Origin: Rubritepida flocculans DSM 14296
Lineage (GTDB): Bacteria > Pseudomonadota > Alphaproteobacteria > Acetobacterales > Acetobacteraceae
DNA: 64,000 bases
Assembly (NCBI RefSeq): GCF_000425365.1
Contig: NZ_AUDH01000002.1
Coordinates: forward strand, 1 to 64,000
Direction: 5' to 3'
The number at the start of each line of letters is the position of its first letter. The first letter of the stretch is position 1. Shown here one piece after another: positions 24,450 to 34,710 of the stretch. Below the pieces are notes generated by a model, which made no database searches, was not told the origin of the DNA, and saw nothing but the letters and a program-made list of their open reading frames with translations. Position numbers and translations under genes: made by a program.

Positions 24450-24970
24450 GGCGCGCGCGCGCCCTCACCGAGGAGGAGCGCGCCCTCTGGGCCGCGGTGG
24501 CGCGCAGCGTGCGGCCTCTGCCCGGCCGCGCCCTGCCCGAGGCGCCGCCCGCCCCCTCCGTCACCGTCACGCCCCCGCCGCGCCCGGCCGCCCCACCCCC
24601 GCCGCCCGCCCCGCGCCCGCCGCCGGCCGAGCTCGGCATCGGCGTGCAGCCGCCGGGGCTGGACGCGAAGCGCTGGACGGCGCTGCGCCGCGGCGCGCTG
24701 AAGCCCGCGCGCACGCTCGATCTGCACGGCATGACGGCGGCGCGCGCCCATGAGGCGGTGCGCGGCTTCCTGCTCGCCGCCCAGGCCGAGGGGCTGCGCG
24801 TGGTGTGCATCGTCACCGGCAAGGGCGGCACGCCCGAGGGCGGGGTGCTGCGGCGCGAGCTGCCGCACTGGCTGAACGCGGCCGATCTGCGCGGGCTGAT
24901 CCTCGGCGCGGCGCATCCGCACAAGGCCAATGCGGGGGCGGTGCATCTGCTTCTGCGGCGGCGGCGATGA
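24446..24970 (+). CDS. Smr-domain protein
   Basis: 174 residues from a GTG that overlaps lutC as GTGA. The first 65 residues end in a proline-rich linker (near 30-62). The Smr domain covers about 90-174, with TLDLHGMTAARAHEAVRGFL, VVCIVTGKGG and HPHKANAGAVHLLLRRR. Smr domains are nucleases or nucleic-acid binders; stand-alone copies of this layout are common in alphaproteobacteria and their role is poorly defined. Position after lutBC and before an XRE gene is probably operonic. Confidence 0.88.
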   Translation: MRRARALTEEERALWAAVARSVRPLPGRALPEAPPAPSVTVTPPPRPAAPPPPPAPRPPPAELGIGVQPPGLDAKRWTALRRGALKPARTLDLHGMTAARAHEAVRGFLLAAQAEGLRVVCIVTGKGGTPEGGVLRRELPHWLNAADLRGLILGAAHPHKANAGAVHLLLRRRR

Positions 24971-25010
24971 CGCGCGGGGCTCGCGCGGCGGCCGCGCGCC
25001 AGGACAGGCC

Positions 25011-25367
25011 ATGACCCCCTTCGGCGCCAGGCTGCGCGCGCTGCGCGAGGCGCGCGGCGTCACGCTCACGGAACTCGCGGCGGCGCTGCACGTCTCGCCC
25101 GCCTATCTCTCGGCGCTGGAGCACGGCCGGCGCGGCCGGCCCTCCGCGGGCCTCATCCACCAGGTGAACGAGTATTTCGGGCTGATCTGGGATGAGGCGG
25201 AGGAGCTGGTGCAGCTCGCCCGCCTCTCGCACCCGCGCGTGGTGGTGGACACCTCGGGCCTCAGCCCGCGCGCGACGGAGCTCGCGAACCTTCTCGCCCG
25301 CCGCATCCGCGAGCTGCCGGAGGAGCGGGTGGAAGCGATCCTGCGGCTGCTCGCCTCTAGCGACTGA
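25011..25367 (+). CDS. XRE-family helix-turn-helix regulator
   Basis: 118 residues. The Cro/CI-type helix-turn-helix occupies about 5-60, with LRALREARGVTLTELAAALHVSPAYLSALEHGRRG. A second part with LSPRATELANLLARRIRELPEERVEAILRLLAS forms helices that may mediate dimerisation. The ATG at 25011 has AGGACAGG upstream. It follows the Smr gene by 40 bases and could control the lut-smr unit, which is only a guess from position. Its last 11 bases overlap the convergent maeB. Confidence 0.85.
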   Translation: MTPFGARLRALREARGVTLTELAAALHVSPAYLSALEHGRRGRPSAGLIHQVNEYFGLIWDEAEELVQLARLSHPRVVVDTSGLSPRATELANLLARRIRELPEERVEAILRLLASSD

Positions 25368-27651
25368 TGGCCTGGTAGGCGGCCAGCGTCGCCATGTCGA
25401 GGAGCTGGTTCACCCCCGCCCCGGTGGGCACGATCTGCGCCGGCCGCGAGAGGCCCATCAGCACCGGGCCGATGGTGGTGGCGCTGGTCAGGTGCGGCAC
25501 CGCCTTGGTGAGGATGTGCGCCGCGTGCAGCCCCGGCATCACCAGCACATTGGCGGGCCCGCTGAGGCGGCAGAAGGGGTAGAGCGAGGCGCGCAGATTC
25601 GCGTCCAGCGCCACATCCGCGCCCATCTCGCCGTCGTACTCGAAGTCGGGCCGCGCCTCGTCCAGCAGCTTCACCGCGTCGCGGATGGAGCCCGGGATGC
25701 TGCCCTTCGGGTCGCCGAAGGTGGAGAAGGAGAGGAAGGCGACGCGCGGCGCGAGGCCGAGCCGCCGCGCCACGCCGGCGCTGCGCGTGGCGATGGCCGC
25801 GAGCGTCGCCGCATCCGGCCGCTCATGGATGGCCGTGTCGGCCACCAGCACCGTGCCCGAGCGGCGGGCGATCATCATGGTGATGCCGAACAGCACGCCC
25901 TCGGCGTCCAGCGCCATGCGCACGCCTTCCAGCGCGACGGAATAGCTGCGCGTCTCGCCCGTCAGCAGCGCATCCGCATCGCCCAGCGCCACCATGCAGC
26001 CGGCGAAGACGTTGCGGTCGTTGTTCACCAGGCGCTGGATGTCGCGGAACAGGAAGCCCTCGCGCTGCTTGCGCGCGTAGAGCCATTCGGCGTAGCGCAG
26101 GTTCTGCGAGGAGACGCGGGCGTTGTGGATCTCGATGCCCTCGGGCAGCCGCACGCCGAGGCCCGCGACGGTGGCGTGGATGCGCTCCTCCCGCCCGACC
26201 AGGATGGGCGTGCCGTAGCCCGCGTTGCGGAAGGCGATGGCGGCGCGGATCACGCTCTCCTCCTCGCCCTCGGCGAAGACCACGCGGCGGGGGTTGGCGC
26301 GCACCCGCTCATGGATCGCCTCCAGCGCGTTCGCCGCCGCATCCAGCCGGTTGGTGAGCTCGCGCGCGTAGCGCTGCGGGTCCACGAGCGGCTTGCGCGC
26401 CACGCCCGAGCGCACGGCGGCCTCGGCCACCGCCACCGGCACGCGGCTGATCAGGCGCGGGTCGAAGGCGTTGGGGATGATGTAGTCCGGCCCGAAGACG
26501 AGCCGCTTGCCCGCGCCCGAGCGCGCCACCTCCTCGGGCACCGGCTCGCGCGCGAGTTCGGCCAGCGCGCGGGCGGCGGCGATCTTCATCGCGTCGTTGA
26601 TCGTGCTGGCGCGCACATCCAGCGCGCCGCGGAAGATGAAGGGAAAGCCGAGGACGTTGTTCACCTGGTTCGGATAGTCGGAGCGGCCCGTGGCGATGAT
26701 GCAGTCCGGCCGCGCGGCGCGCGCCTCCTCGGGCGTGATCTCGGGGTCGGGGTTGGCCATGGCGAAGATGATGGGCTTCTCCGCCATGCGGCGGATCATC
26801 TCCTGCGTCAGCGCGCCCTTCACGCTCAGGCCGAAGAACACGTCCGCGCCCTCCAGCGCCTCGGCGAGGGTGCGCGCGGAGGTCTCGACGGCGTGCGCCG
26901 ACTTCCACTGGTTCATGCCCTCGGTGCGCCCGCGCCAGAGCACGCCCTTGGTGTCGCACATCACGATGTTCTCGGGCCGCATGCCCATGGCGCGCAGCAG
27001 CTCGGCGCAGGCGATGGAGGCCGCGCCCGCCCCGTTGATGACGAGGCGCGTGGTCGCGAGGTCGCGCCCCGTCAGGTGCGCGGCGTTGATCAGCCCGGCG
27101 GCGGCGACGATGGCCGTGCCGTGCTGGTCGTCGTGGAAGACGGGAATGTCCATCAGCTTGCGCAGGCGCTGCTCGATGACGAAGCACTCGGGCGCCTTGA
27201 TGTCCTCGAGGTTGATGCCGCCGAAGCTGGGCCCGAGGAAACGCACGCAGTTGACGAACTCGTCCACGTCCTCCGTGTCGATGCAGAGGTCCATCCCGTC
27301 CACGTCGGCGAAGCGCTTGAACAGCGCCACCTTGCCCTCCATCACCGGCTTGCCGGCCAGCGCGCCGAGATTGCCGAGGCCGAGCACCGCCGTGCCGTTG
27401 GAGACGACGGCGACGAAATTGCCCTTGCTCGTGTAGTCGTAGGCGAGGGAGGGGTTGCGGTGGATGTGCAGGCAGGGCTCGGCCACGCCGGGGCTGTAGG
27501 CGAGGCTGAGGTCGCGCGCCGTCACCAGCGGCTTGGTCAGGCGGGTTTCGAGCTTGCCGGGCCGGCCCTCGGCGTGCAGGGCCAGCGCCTCCTCGCCGGT
27601 GATGCGCGCGGTGCGGGTGTCCTGCTTCGCCTCGGGGCGCGTGTCGTCCAT
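25357..27651 (-). CDS. maeB: NADP-dependent malic enzyme with C-terminal phosphotransacetylase-like domain
   Basis: 764 residues, the usual MaeB length. The malic enzyme half (about 20-430) shows SLAYSPGVAEPCLHI, DYTSKGNFVAVVSNGTAVLGLGN with the catalytic Lys, FGGINLEDIKAPECF, HDDQHGTAIV, and the NAD(P) loop INGAGAASIACAELL. The second half (about 440-764) resembles phosphate acetyltransferase (VFAEGEEESVIRAAIAF, GPVLMGLSRPAQIVPTGAGVNQL) and has a regulatory role in known members. It converts malate to pyruvate with NADPH formation. Start ATG 27651; divergent from mutS with 95 bp between. Confidence 0.95.
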   Translation of the reverse strand: MDDTRPEAKQDTRTARITGEEALALHAEGRPGKLETRLTKPLVTARDLSLAYSPGVAEPCLHIHRNPSLAYDYTSKGNFVAVVSNGTAVLGLGNLGALAGKPVMEGKVALFKRFADVDGMDLCIDTEDVDEFVNCVRFLGPSFGGINLEDIKAPECFVIEQRLRKLMDIPVFHDDQHGTAIVAAAGLINAAHLTGRDLATTRLVINGAGAASIACAELLRAMGMRPENIVMCDTKGVLWRGRTEGMNQWKSAHAVETSARTLAEALEGADVFFGLSVKGALTQEMIRRMAEKPIIFAMANPDPEITPEEARAARPDCIIATGRSDYPNQVNNVLGFPFIFRGALDVRASTINDAMKIAAARALAELAREPVPEEVARSGAGKRLVFGPDYIIPNAFDPRLISRVPVAVAEAAVRSGVARKPLVDPQRYARELTNRLDAAANALEAIHERVRANPRRVVFAEGEEESVIRAAIAFRNAGYGTPILVGREERIHATVAGLGVRLPEGIEIHNARVSSQNLRYAEWLYARKQREGFLFRDIQRLVNNDRNVFAGCMVALGDADALLTGETRSYSVALEGVRMALDAEGVLFGITMMIARRSGTVLVADTAIHERPDAATLAAIATRSAGVARRLGLAPRVAFLSFSTFGDPKGSIPGSIRDAVKLLDEARPDFEYDGEMGADVALDANLRASLYPFCRLSGPANVLVMPGLHAAHILTKAVPHLTSATTIGPVLMGLSRPAQIVPTGAGVNQLLDMATLAAYQAISR

Positions 27652-27746
27652 GGCCGTGCCTGCCCTTGTCTGGTCTTTCGGCCTTGTAACCCTCGCGCGC
27701 CGCGCTGCGAAGCGCACCCCTTCGCGGCTGCGAAGCGCCTCGCTAC

Positions 27747-30332
27747 ATGCGCCGCGTGGAACAGCGCGTGACAGCGGCGGGGGCCACCCCCGCCATGGCC
27801 CAGTGGTTCGCCGCCAAGCAGCAGGCGGGGGATGCGCTGGTGTTCTTCCGCATGGGCGATTTCTACGAGCTGTTCTTCGAGGATGCGGAAGCCGCGAGCG
27901 AGGCGCTCGGCCTCGCGCTGACCCATCGCGGCGAGCACCAGGGCCGCCCCATCCCCATGTGCGGCGTGCCGCAGCACAGCCATGAGGGATACCTCGCGCG
28001 GCTGCTGCGCGCCGGCTTCCGGGTCGCGATCTGCGAGCAGATGGAGACGCCGGAGGAGGCGAAGGCCCGCCGCGCCCCCACCATCCGGCGCGAGCTGGTG
28101 CGCATCGTCACCCCCGGCACCGCCACGGAGGAGGCGCTGCTGGAGGCCGCGCGCCCGGCCTGGCTGCTCGCCCTCGCCCCCGGCGGCGCGGCCTGGCTCG
28201 ACGTGACCACGGGCGAGTTCCGCACCCGCGCCGCGCCCGAGATTCCCGCGCTGCGCGCGCAGCTCGAGCCCGCCGAGATCATCGCCGCCGAAGGGATGGA
28301 GGTGGAGGGCGCCGCCACCCTCCCGCCGCCGCGCGAGCCGGCGCGGCGGCTCGCCGAGGCGCTCGGCGTGGCCAGCCTCGACGCCTTCGGCACCTTCAGC
28401 GAGGGCGAGGTGGCGGCCGCCGCGCTGGCCGTCGAGTATGTGCGCGCCACACAGGGCGGGGCGCTGCCGCGCCTCTCGCCGCCCGTGCCCGAGGCCCTGC
28501 GCGGCGTGCTGGCGATGGACGCCGCCACGCGCCGCAGCCTCGACATCCTGGACGGCCCGCGCGGCGCCTCGCTGCGCGCGGCGGTGGACCGCACCCTGAC
28601 CGGCGCGGGCGCGCGCGAGCTCGCCGCCCGGCTCGCAGCCCCGCTCGACGATCTCGCGGCCATCCGCGCCCGGCACGATGCGGTGGCCGCGCTGCTGGCC
28701 GACGGCACGCTGCGCGCCAGCCTGCGCGCGGCGCTGAAGGGCGCGCCCGACATGGCGCGGGCGCTGGCGCGCCTCTCGCTCGACCGCTTCGCCCCGCGCG
28801 ACCTCGGCGCCATCCGCGACGGGCTCGCGCGCGCCGCGCGCATGGCCGAGGCGCTCGCGTCCCGCGGCGAGGGGCTGCTGGGCGCGGCGGTGCCCCGGCT
28901 CGGCGCGCTGCCCGCGCTGGCGCAGGAACTCGCCCGCGCCCTGGCCGAGACGCTGCCCGCCCGCATCGAGGAAGGCGGGACCATCGCCCCAGGCTATGAC
29001 GGCGAGCTGGACGCGCAGCGCCGCCTGCGCGACGACGCGCGCGGCGCCATCGCGGCCATGCAGCTCGATCTCGCCCAGGCCTGGGGCGTGGCCGCGCTGA
29101 AGGTGCGGCACCACCAGCAGCTCGGCTACCTCGCGGAGGTGCCGGCGGCGGCGGGCGAGAAGCTGCTGCGCGCCGCCCCGCCCGGGGCGACTGGCGATCT
29201 CGCGCCCATCCATCGCCAGAGCATGGCCAACGCGCACCGCTTCACCTGCGCCGCGCTGGCCGCGCTCGATCGCCGGCTCGCGGAGGCGGCCGAGCAGGCG
29301 GCGCGGCGCGAGCGCCTCGTCATCGCCCATCTGCGCCGGCTGGTGCTGGCCGATGGCGAGGCCATCGCGGCCGCGGCGCAGGAGATGGCGGCGCTCGACG
29401 TTCTGGCCGGCGCGGCGGAACTCGCCGCCGGCGGCGGCTGGTGCCGCCCCGAGCTGACGGAGCGGCCCGATTTCGCCATCCGCGCCGGGCGGCACCCGGT
29501 GGTGGAGGCCGCGCTGCGCCGGGCCCGCGGCCCCGCCTTCGTGCCCAATGACTGCGACCTCTCGCCCGGCCGCCGCGTCTGCCTGCTCACGGGGCCGAAC
29601 ATGGCCGGCAAATCCACCTATCTGCGGCAGAACGCGCTGCTGGTGATCCTCGCCCAGGCGGGCTTCTTCGTGCCGGCGGAGGAGGCGCGCATCGGCCTGG
29701 TGGACCGGCTCTTCTCCCGCGTCGGCGCCTCGGACGATCTGGCGGGCGGGCGCAGCACCTTCATGGTCGAGATGACCGAGACGGCGGCCATCCTGCACCA
29801 GGCCACGCCGCGCAGCCTCGTCATCCTCGACGAGGTGGGGCGCGGCACCGCGACCTGGGACGGGCTCGCCATCGCGACCGCGGTGCTCGAGGCGCTGCAC
29901 GACAGGCTGCGCTGCCGCACCCTTTTCGCCACGCATTTCCACGAGCTGACCCGCCTCGCGGACCGGCTGCCCGAGCTGCGCCTCGCCGCCATGCAGGTGC
30001 GCGAATGGCGCGGCGAGGTGGTGTTCGAGCATCGCGTGGCCGAGGGCGCGGCGCAGCGGAGCTGGGGCGTGCAGGTGGCGAAGCTCGCCGGCCTGCCCGC
30101 GCCGGTGCTGCGCCGCGCCGCCGCGGTGCTCGCCGCGCTGGAGGCGCGCGCCGCGCGCGGCGAGGACCGGCTGGCCGAGGAGATGCCGCTCTTCGCGCGG
30201 CCCGCCGCCCCGCCGCCCGACCCCGTCGCCACCGCCCTGGCGGGCATGGATGTGGACGCCATGTCACCCCGCGAGGCGCTGGAGGCGTTGTATGCCCTGA
30301 AGGCCCTCGCAGCGGCCGCGCACAAAGGCTAA
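27747..30332 (+). CDS. mutS: DNA mismatch repair protein MutS
   Basis: 861 residues, full length. The mismatch-wedge Phe-Tyr-Glu is at 39-41 in RMGDFYELFFEDA. Walker A GPNMAGKSTYL begins near 616, Walker B LVILDEVGRGTATWDG near 691, and FATHFHELTRL follows. The protein recognises mispairs and recruits MutL. The ATG at 27747 is used; a 12-bp direct repeat (27704-27715, 27727-27738) sits just in front. glnD follows after 10 bases, so mutS-glnD-murJ are likely one operon. Confidence 0.97.
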   Translation: MRRVEQRVTAAGATPAMAQWFAAKQQAGDALVFFRMGDFYELFFEDAEAASEALGLALTHRGEHQGRPIPMCGVPQHSHEGYLARLLRAGFRVAICEQMETPEEAKARRAPTIRRELVRIVTPGTATEEALLEAARPAWLLALAPGGAAWLDVTTGEFRTRAAPEIPALRAQLEPAEIIAAEGMEVEGAATLPPPREPARRLAEALGVASLDAFGTFSEGEVAAAALAVEYVRATQGGALPRLSPPVPEALRGVLAMDAATRRSLDILDGPRGASLRAAVDRTLTGAGARELAARLAAPLDDLAAIRARHDAVAALLADGTLRASLRAALKGAPDMARALARLSLDRFAPRDLGAIRDGLARAARMAEALASRGEGLLGAAVPRLGALPALAQELARALAETLPARIEEGGTIAPGYDGELDAQRRLRDDARGAIAAMQLDLAQAWGVAALKVRHHQQLGYLAEVPAAAGEKLLRAAPPGATGDLAPIHRQSMANAHRFTCAALAALDRRLAEAAEQAARRERLVIAHLRRLVLADGEAIAAAAQEMAALDVLAGAAELAAGGGWCRPELTERPDFAIRAGRHPVVEAALRRARGPAFVPNDCDLSPGRRVCLLTGPNMAGKSTYLRQNALLVILAQAGFFVPAEEARIGLVDRLFSRVGASDDLAGGRSTFMVEMTETAAILHQATPRSLVILDEVGRGTATWDGLAIATAVLEALHDRLRCRTLFATHFHELTRLADRLPELRLAAMQVREWRGEVVFEHRVAEGAAQRSWGVQVAKLAGLPAPVLRRAAAVLAALEARAARGEDRLAEEMPLFARPAAPPPDPVATALAGMDVDAMSPREALEALYALKALAAAAHKG

Positions 30333-30342
30333 GTATCGTCGC

Positions 30343-33111
30343 ATGAATGGAACGGCGGCCGCCCTGGCCGAGCCTGGCCTCCTCGAACGCCTGATGCCGC
30401 AAGGCAGGCCGGTGGCGCGCGATGTCGCCCTCGGCCTGCTGCGGCGGGAACTCGGCGGGGTGCAGGCGCGGGTGCAGCGCGCCTTCGAGGGGCGGGAGAC
30501 GAACGGGCTGGGCGCCGGCCGCCGCCTCGCGGGGCTGATGGACCAGGTGATCCTCGCCATCCAGTCCTACTCCGCCGCCATGGTTCCGCCCGGCGACGCC
30601 GCGACGCCCTCGCTGGATTTCGCGCTGGTGGCCACGGGCGGCTACGGGCGCGGGGTTCTCGCGCCCCATTCCGACATAGACCTGCTCTTCCTCACCGCCG
30701 CGCAGCCGGGGCCGCGCACGCGGCGGCTGATCGAGTTCACCCTCTACCTGCTGTGGGATCTCGGGCTGAAGATCGGCCACGCCACCCGCAGCCCGGAGGA
30801 ATGCCTCGCCGAGGGCGTGCGCGACGCGACGATCATGACCGCGCTGGTGGACGCCCGCTTCCTGGCCGGCGAGCGCGCGCCCTTCGAGCGTTTCCAAGCG
30901 CTGTTCGAGGCGCATCGGAAGAAGGACGGTCTCGGCCCCTTCCTCGCCGCCAAGCGCGCCGAGCGCGCCGAGCGCCACGCCCGCTACGGCGAAAGCCCCT
31001 TCCTGGTCGAGCCGCACGTGAAGGAGGGCCGCGGCGGCCTGCGCGACCTGCAGATGCTCTACTGGCTCGCGCGCTACGCCTTCGGCGTGCAGCGCATGCC
31101 CGAGCTGGTGGGCCCCGACAGCCCCGGCGGCGGGCTGCTGACGGAGCGCGAGGCGCACGCCATCCGCCGCGCCTGGATCTTCCTCTGGACCCTGCGCTTC
31201 CACCTCCACTACGTCACCGGCCGCGCCGAGGAGCGGCTGACCTTCGACCTGCAGCCCGTCATCGCCGCGCGCATGGGCTACACGCGACACGGCCTGCAGG
31301 ACGGCGCCGAGCGGCTGATGAAGCACCTGTTCCTGACGGCGCGGGACGTGGTGCGCTTCTCCCGCGTGCTGGAGCCGGCCATCGAGCGCGCGGCGCTGGG
31401 CCCGCCCGCGCAGCGGCGCGACGGCGACGGCGCGCTGGCCGCGCAGGGCCTCGCCTTCGCCGACGGCAAGCTCGTCGCCGCCCCGCCCGACCGCGACTTC
31501 TCGCGCGAGCCCATCCTGATGCTGCGCATCGTCAAGGCCGCGCGGGACCGATGTCTCTCCATCCATCCGCTGGCCATCCGGGCGCTGATCCGCCACGCGC
31601 GCCGGGCCGAGGCGCTGCGCGGCGACGCCGAGGCGGGCGCCCTCTTCCTCGACCTGCTGATGGGCAGGGACGCGGCGAAATGGCTGCGCTTCCTGAACGA
31701 GGCGGGCTTCCTCGGCCGCTTCCTTCCCGAGTGGCAGCGCATCGTCGGGCTGATGCAGTTCGACACCTACCACGTCTTCACCGTGGACGAGCACTCGATC
31801 GAGGCGATCGGCGTGCTGCAGCAGATCGAGACGGGCGCGCTCGCCGAGGTGGCGCCGGTGGCCACCGAACTCATGGGCCAGCTCCAGTCCCGCCGCGCGC
31901 TCTACGTGGCCGCGCTGATCCACGACATCGCCAAGGGCCGCGGCGGCGACCACAGCGAGCTCGGCGCGCGGCTCGCGCAGGAGATCTGCCCCCGGCTCGG
32001 CATGAGCGCGGAGGAGACGGAGACCGTCTCCTGGCTCGTGCTGCACCACCTTCTCGTCTCGCAGACCGCCTTCAAGCGCGACATCGAGGACCCCAAGACC
32101 ATCCTCGACATCGCCGACCAGGTGCAGTCGCCCGAACGGCTGCGCCTGCTGCTGGTGCTCACGGTGGCGGACATGCGCGCCGTGGGCCCCCGCGTGTGGA
32201 ACGCCTGGAAGGCGACGCTGCTGCGCGAGGTGTACTGGCGCGTCTCCGAGGTGCTGGCCGGCGGCATGACGGTGCCCGAGCGCGACGTGCGCGTGGCCCG
32301 CGCGAAGGAGGCGGCCGCCGCCATTCTGGCGGGCTTCAGCCCTGCGGAGGCGGAGCACTACCTCTCGCTCGGCTATCCCGGCTACTGGCTCTCCTTCGAC
32401 TCCGAGACCCACGCCCGCCACGCCGCCCTAATCCGCGACGCCGAGCGGCAGAAATCCCCGCTCACCGTCAGCACGCGCGTGCTGGAGGACCGCGGCGTGA
32501 CGGAGGTGACGGTCTATTGCGCCGACCATCCGGGCCTGTTCAGCCGCATCTCGGGCGCGCTGGCGGTGGCGGGCGCCTCCATCGTGGACGCGCGCATCCA
32601 CACCCTGACCAACGGCATGGCGCTGGACACCTTCTGGGTGCAGGACAGCGCGGGCGGCGCCTTCGACCAGCCGCACCGGCTGGCGCGGCTGTCGGTGCTG
32701 GTGGAGCAGGCGCTCTCGGGCCGGCTGAACCTCGAGGCGGAAATCCGCAAGGTGCGGCGCGAGCCCGCGCGGCTCGCCGCCGTCACCGTGCCGCCGCGCG
32801 TGGTGTTCGACAACTTCGCCTCCAACACCCACACCGTCATCGAGGTGAACGGGCGCGACCGCCCGGGCCTTCTGCACGACGTGACGGCCGCGATCAGCGA
32901 ACAGGGGCTGCAGATCGCCTCCGCGCACATCACCACCTACGGCGTGCGCGCGGTGGACGTGTTCTACGTGAAGGACGTGTTCGGGCTGAAGATCGAGAAC
33001 GAGCGCAAGCTGGCCGCGCTGCGCGAGGCGCTGCTCGCCGCCCTCGCCCAGCCCGAGCCCCCGGTCGGCGGCGGCGCCGCGGCCGTGCGCGAGGCCGCCC
33101 AGCGCGCCTGA
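30343..33111 (+). CDS. glnD: Bifunctional uridylyltransferase/uridylyl-removing enzyme GlnD
   Basis: 922 residues. The nucleotidyltransferase motif GGYGRG (99-104) with Asp111-x-Asp113 adds UMP to PII. The HD domain, with HDIAKGRGGDHSE near 527, removes it. Two ACT domains near 716-790 and 829-900 (VTVYCADHPGLFSRISGAL; IEVNGRDRPGLLHDVTAAI) sense glutamine. It thus couples nitrogen state to PII signalling. Its stop TGA shares one base with the murJ ATG (TGATG). The order mutS-glnD-murJ-trpS is typical for this order of bacteria. Confidence 0.97.
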   Translation: MNGTAAALAEPGLLERLMPQGRPVARDVALGLLRRELGGVQARVQRAFEGRETNGLGAGRRLAGLMDQVILAIQSYSAAMVPPGDAATPSLDFALVATGGYGRGVLAPHSDIDLLFLTAAQPGPRTRRLIEFTLYLLWDLGLKIGHATRSPEECLAEGVRDATIMTALVDARFLAGERAPFERFQALFEAHRKKDGLGPFLAAKRAERAERHARYGESPFLVEPHVKEGRGGLRDLQMLYWLARYAFGVQRMPELVGPDSPGGGLLTEREAHAIRRAWIFLWTLRFHLHYVTGRAEERLTFDLQPVIAARMGYTRHGLQDGAERLMKHLFLTARDVVRFSRVLEPAIERAALGPPAQRRDGDGALAAQGLAFADGKLVAAPPDRDFSREPILMLRIVKAARDRCLSIHPLAIRALIRHARRAEALRGDAEAGALFLDLLMGRDAAKWLRFLNEAGFLGRFLPEWQRIVGLMQFDTYHVFTVDEHSIEAIGVLQQIETGALAEVAPVATELMGQLQSRRALYVAALIHDIAKGRGGDHSELGARLAQEICPRLGMSAEETETVSWLVLHHLLVSQTAFKRDIEDPKTILDIADQVQSPERLRLLLVLTVADMRAVGPRVWNAWKATLLREVYWRVSEVLAGGMTVPERDVRVARAKEAAAAILAGFSPAEAEHYLSLGYPGYWLSFDSETHARHAALIRDAERQKSPLTVSTRVLEDRGVTEVTVYCADHPGLFSRISGALAVAGASIVDARIHTLTNGMALDTFWVQDSAGGAFDQPHRLARLSVLVEQALSGRLNLEAEIRKVRREPARLAAVTVPPRVVFDNFASNTHTVIEVNGRDRPGLLHDVTAAISEQGLQIASAHITTYGVRAVDVFYVKDVFGLKIENERKLAALREALLAALAQPEPPVGGGAAAVREAAQRA

Positions 33112-34655
33112 TGCTGCGTTCCATCGCGACCGTCGGCGGCTGGACCATGGCCAGCCGCATCCTGGGCTTCGCGCGCGACGTGCTGATCGCGGCCAAGCTC
33201 GGCGCGGGGCCGGTGGCGGACGCCTTCTTCGTCGCGCTCAAGCTGCCCAACCTGTTCCGCCGCCTGTTCGGCGAGGGCGCCTTCAACGCCGCCTTCGTGC
33301 CCGCCTTCGCCGCGACGCTGACGCGCGAGGGCTTCGCCGAGGCGCAGCGCCTCGCGGAGCGCATGGCCGGGCTGATGGGGCTCTGGCTCGCGCTGCTCAC
33401 CCTGCTCGGCCTGCTGTTCGCGCCGCAGATCCTGACAGTGCTGGCGCCCGGCTTCACCGGGCGGCCCGCGCAGTTCGCGCTGGCGGTGGAGCTGACGCGC
33501 ATCGTCTTTCCCTATCTGCTGCTGATCTGCCTCGCCGCGCTCGTCTCGGGCGTGCTGAACGGGCTCTCGCGCTTCGCCGCCGCGGCCGCCGCGCCGGTGT
33601 TCTTCAACGTGATGGCGATGGCCGCGCTGCTCGGCCTCACGCCCTTCGTCGCCACGCCGGCGCATGCGCTGGCCTGGGGGGTGCTGGCCTCGGGCGTGCT
33701 GCAGCTCGGCCTCGTCTGGTGGGCGGCGCGGCAGGCGGGCATGGCGCTGAACCCCTTCCGTCGCCTCGCGCTCGGCGAGGGGGAGCGCATGGTGCTGCGG
33801 CGCATGGTGCCAGGCGTGATCGGCGCAGGCGTGACGCAGCTCAACCTCGCGGTGGACGTGATCATCGCTTCGCTGCTGCCCACGGGCGCGGTGGCCTTCC
33901 TCTACTACGCCGACCGCGTGGCGCAGTTGCCGCTGGGCGTGGTGGGGGCGGCGATCGGCACCGCGCTGCTGCCGCTGCTGGCGGGGCAGATCGCGGCGCG
34001 CCAGCCCCTCTCGGCGCATCGCAGCCAGAACCGCGCGCTGGAGGTCTCGCTGGCGCTGACGCTGCCGGCCGCGGTGGCGCTGGCGGTGCTGGCCGCGCCC
34101 ATCATCGCTGTGCTGTTCGAGCGCGGGGCCTTCGACGCCGCGGCCAGCGCCGAGACAGCGATGGTGCTGCGCGCCTACGCCTTCGGCCTCGTCGCCTTCG
34201 TGCTGGTCAAGGCGCTCACGCCCGCCTTCTTCGCCCGCGGAGACACGCGCACGCCCGTGCTGGCGGGGCTGCTGGCGGTGGCGGCGAATCTCGGGCTGAA
34301 CCTGCTCTTCCTCGCCGGCGGCGGGCTGGGCGCGGCGGGCATCGCGCTCGCCACGGGGCTCGCGGCCTGGCTCAACGTGGCGCTGCTGGGTGGGCTGCTG
34401 ATGCGCCGCTCGCTGCTGGTGCTGGACCGCAGCCTGCGCCGGCGCCTGCCCCGGCTGCTGGGTGCGGCGCTGCTGATGGGCGCGCTGCTGGCGCTGCCCG
34501 GGCTGTTCGGCCTGCCGCAGCGCGGGGCGATGGGCGCGCTGGTGCTGGGGGCGAGCTGCGCGCTCGGCCTCGTCGCCTTCTTCGGGCTGGCGCATCTTCT
34601 GGGCGGGCTCGATCTGCGCCAGATGCGGGGGCTGCTGCGCCGCCGCCGGGCTTGA
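33111..34655 (+). CDS. murJ: Lipid II flippase MurJ (MviN)
   Basis: 514 residues, about 14 membrane helices. The N-terminus [26 protein letters not shown] and the [24 protein letters not shown] cytosolic loop are the MurJ hallmarks. [27 protein letters not shown]-like sequence and [26 protein letters not shown] lie in the second half. It moves lipid II across the inner membrane for peptidoglycan synthesis. It overlaps glnD by one base, and trpS follows 55 bases later. Confidence 0.96.
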   Translation: MLRSIATVGGWTMASRILGFARDVLIAAKLGAGPVADAFFVALKLPNLFRRLFGEGAFNAAFVPAFAATLTREGFAEAQRLAERMAGLMGLWLALLTLLGLLFAPQILTVLAPGFTGRPAQFALAVELTRIVFPYLLLICLAALVSGVLNGLSRFAAAAAAPVFFNVMAMAALLGLTPFVATPAHALAWGVLASGVLQLGLVWWAARQAGMALNPFRRLALGEGERMVLRRMVPGVIGAGVTQLNLAVDVIIASLLPTGAVAFLYYADRVAQLPLGVVGAAIGTALLPLLAGQIAARQPLSAHRSQNRALEVSLALTLPAAVALAVLAAPIIAVLFERGAFDAAASAETAMVLRAYAFGLVAFVLVKALTPAFFARGDTRTPVLAGLLAVAANLGLNLLFLAGGGLGAAGIALATGLAAWLNVALLGGLLMRRSLLVLDRSLRRRLPRLLGAALLMGALLALPGLFGLPQRGAMGALVLGASCALGLVAFFGLAHLLGGLDLRQMRGLLRRRRA

Positions 34656-34710
34656 CCGCGCGCGCGCCGCGCGGGAACCCTCCGCCCCTCACCCTGGTTC
34701 GGGATTGTCC

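Noticed and set aside
25192-27771. An 859-codon open frame antisense to maeB
   Set aside because: Same shadow composition, no signal, no ribosome binding site; maeB on the other strand is unambiguous.
29821-32421. An 866-codon minus-strand frame across mutS and glnD
   Set aside because: Shadow of two well-conserved genes in very GC-rich DNA.
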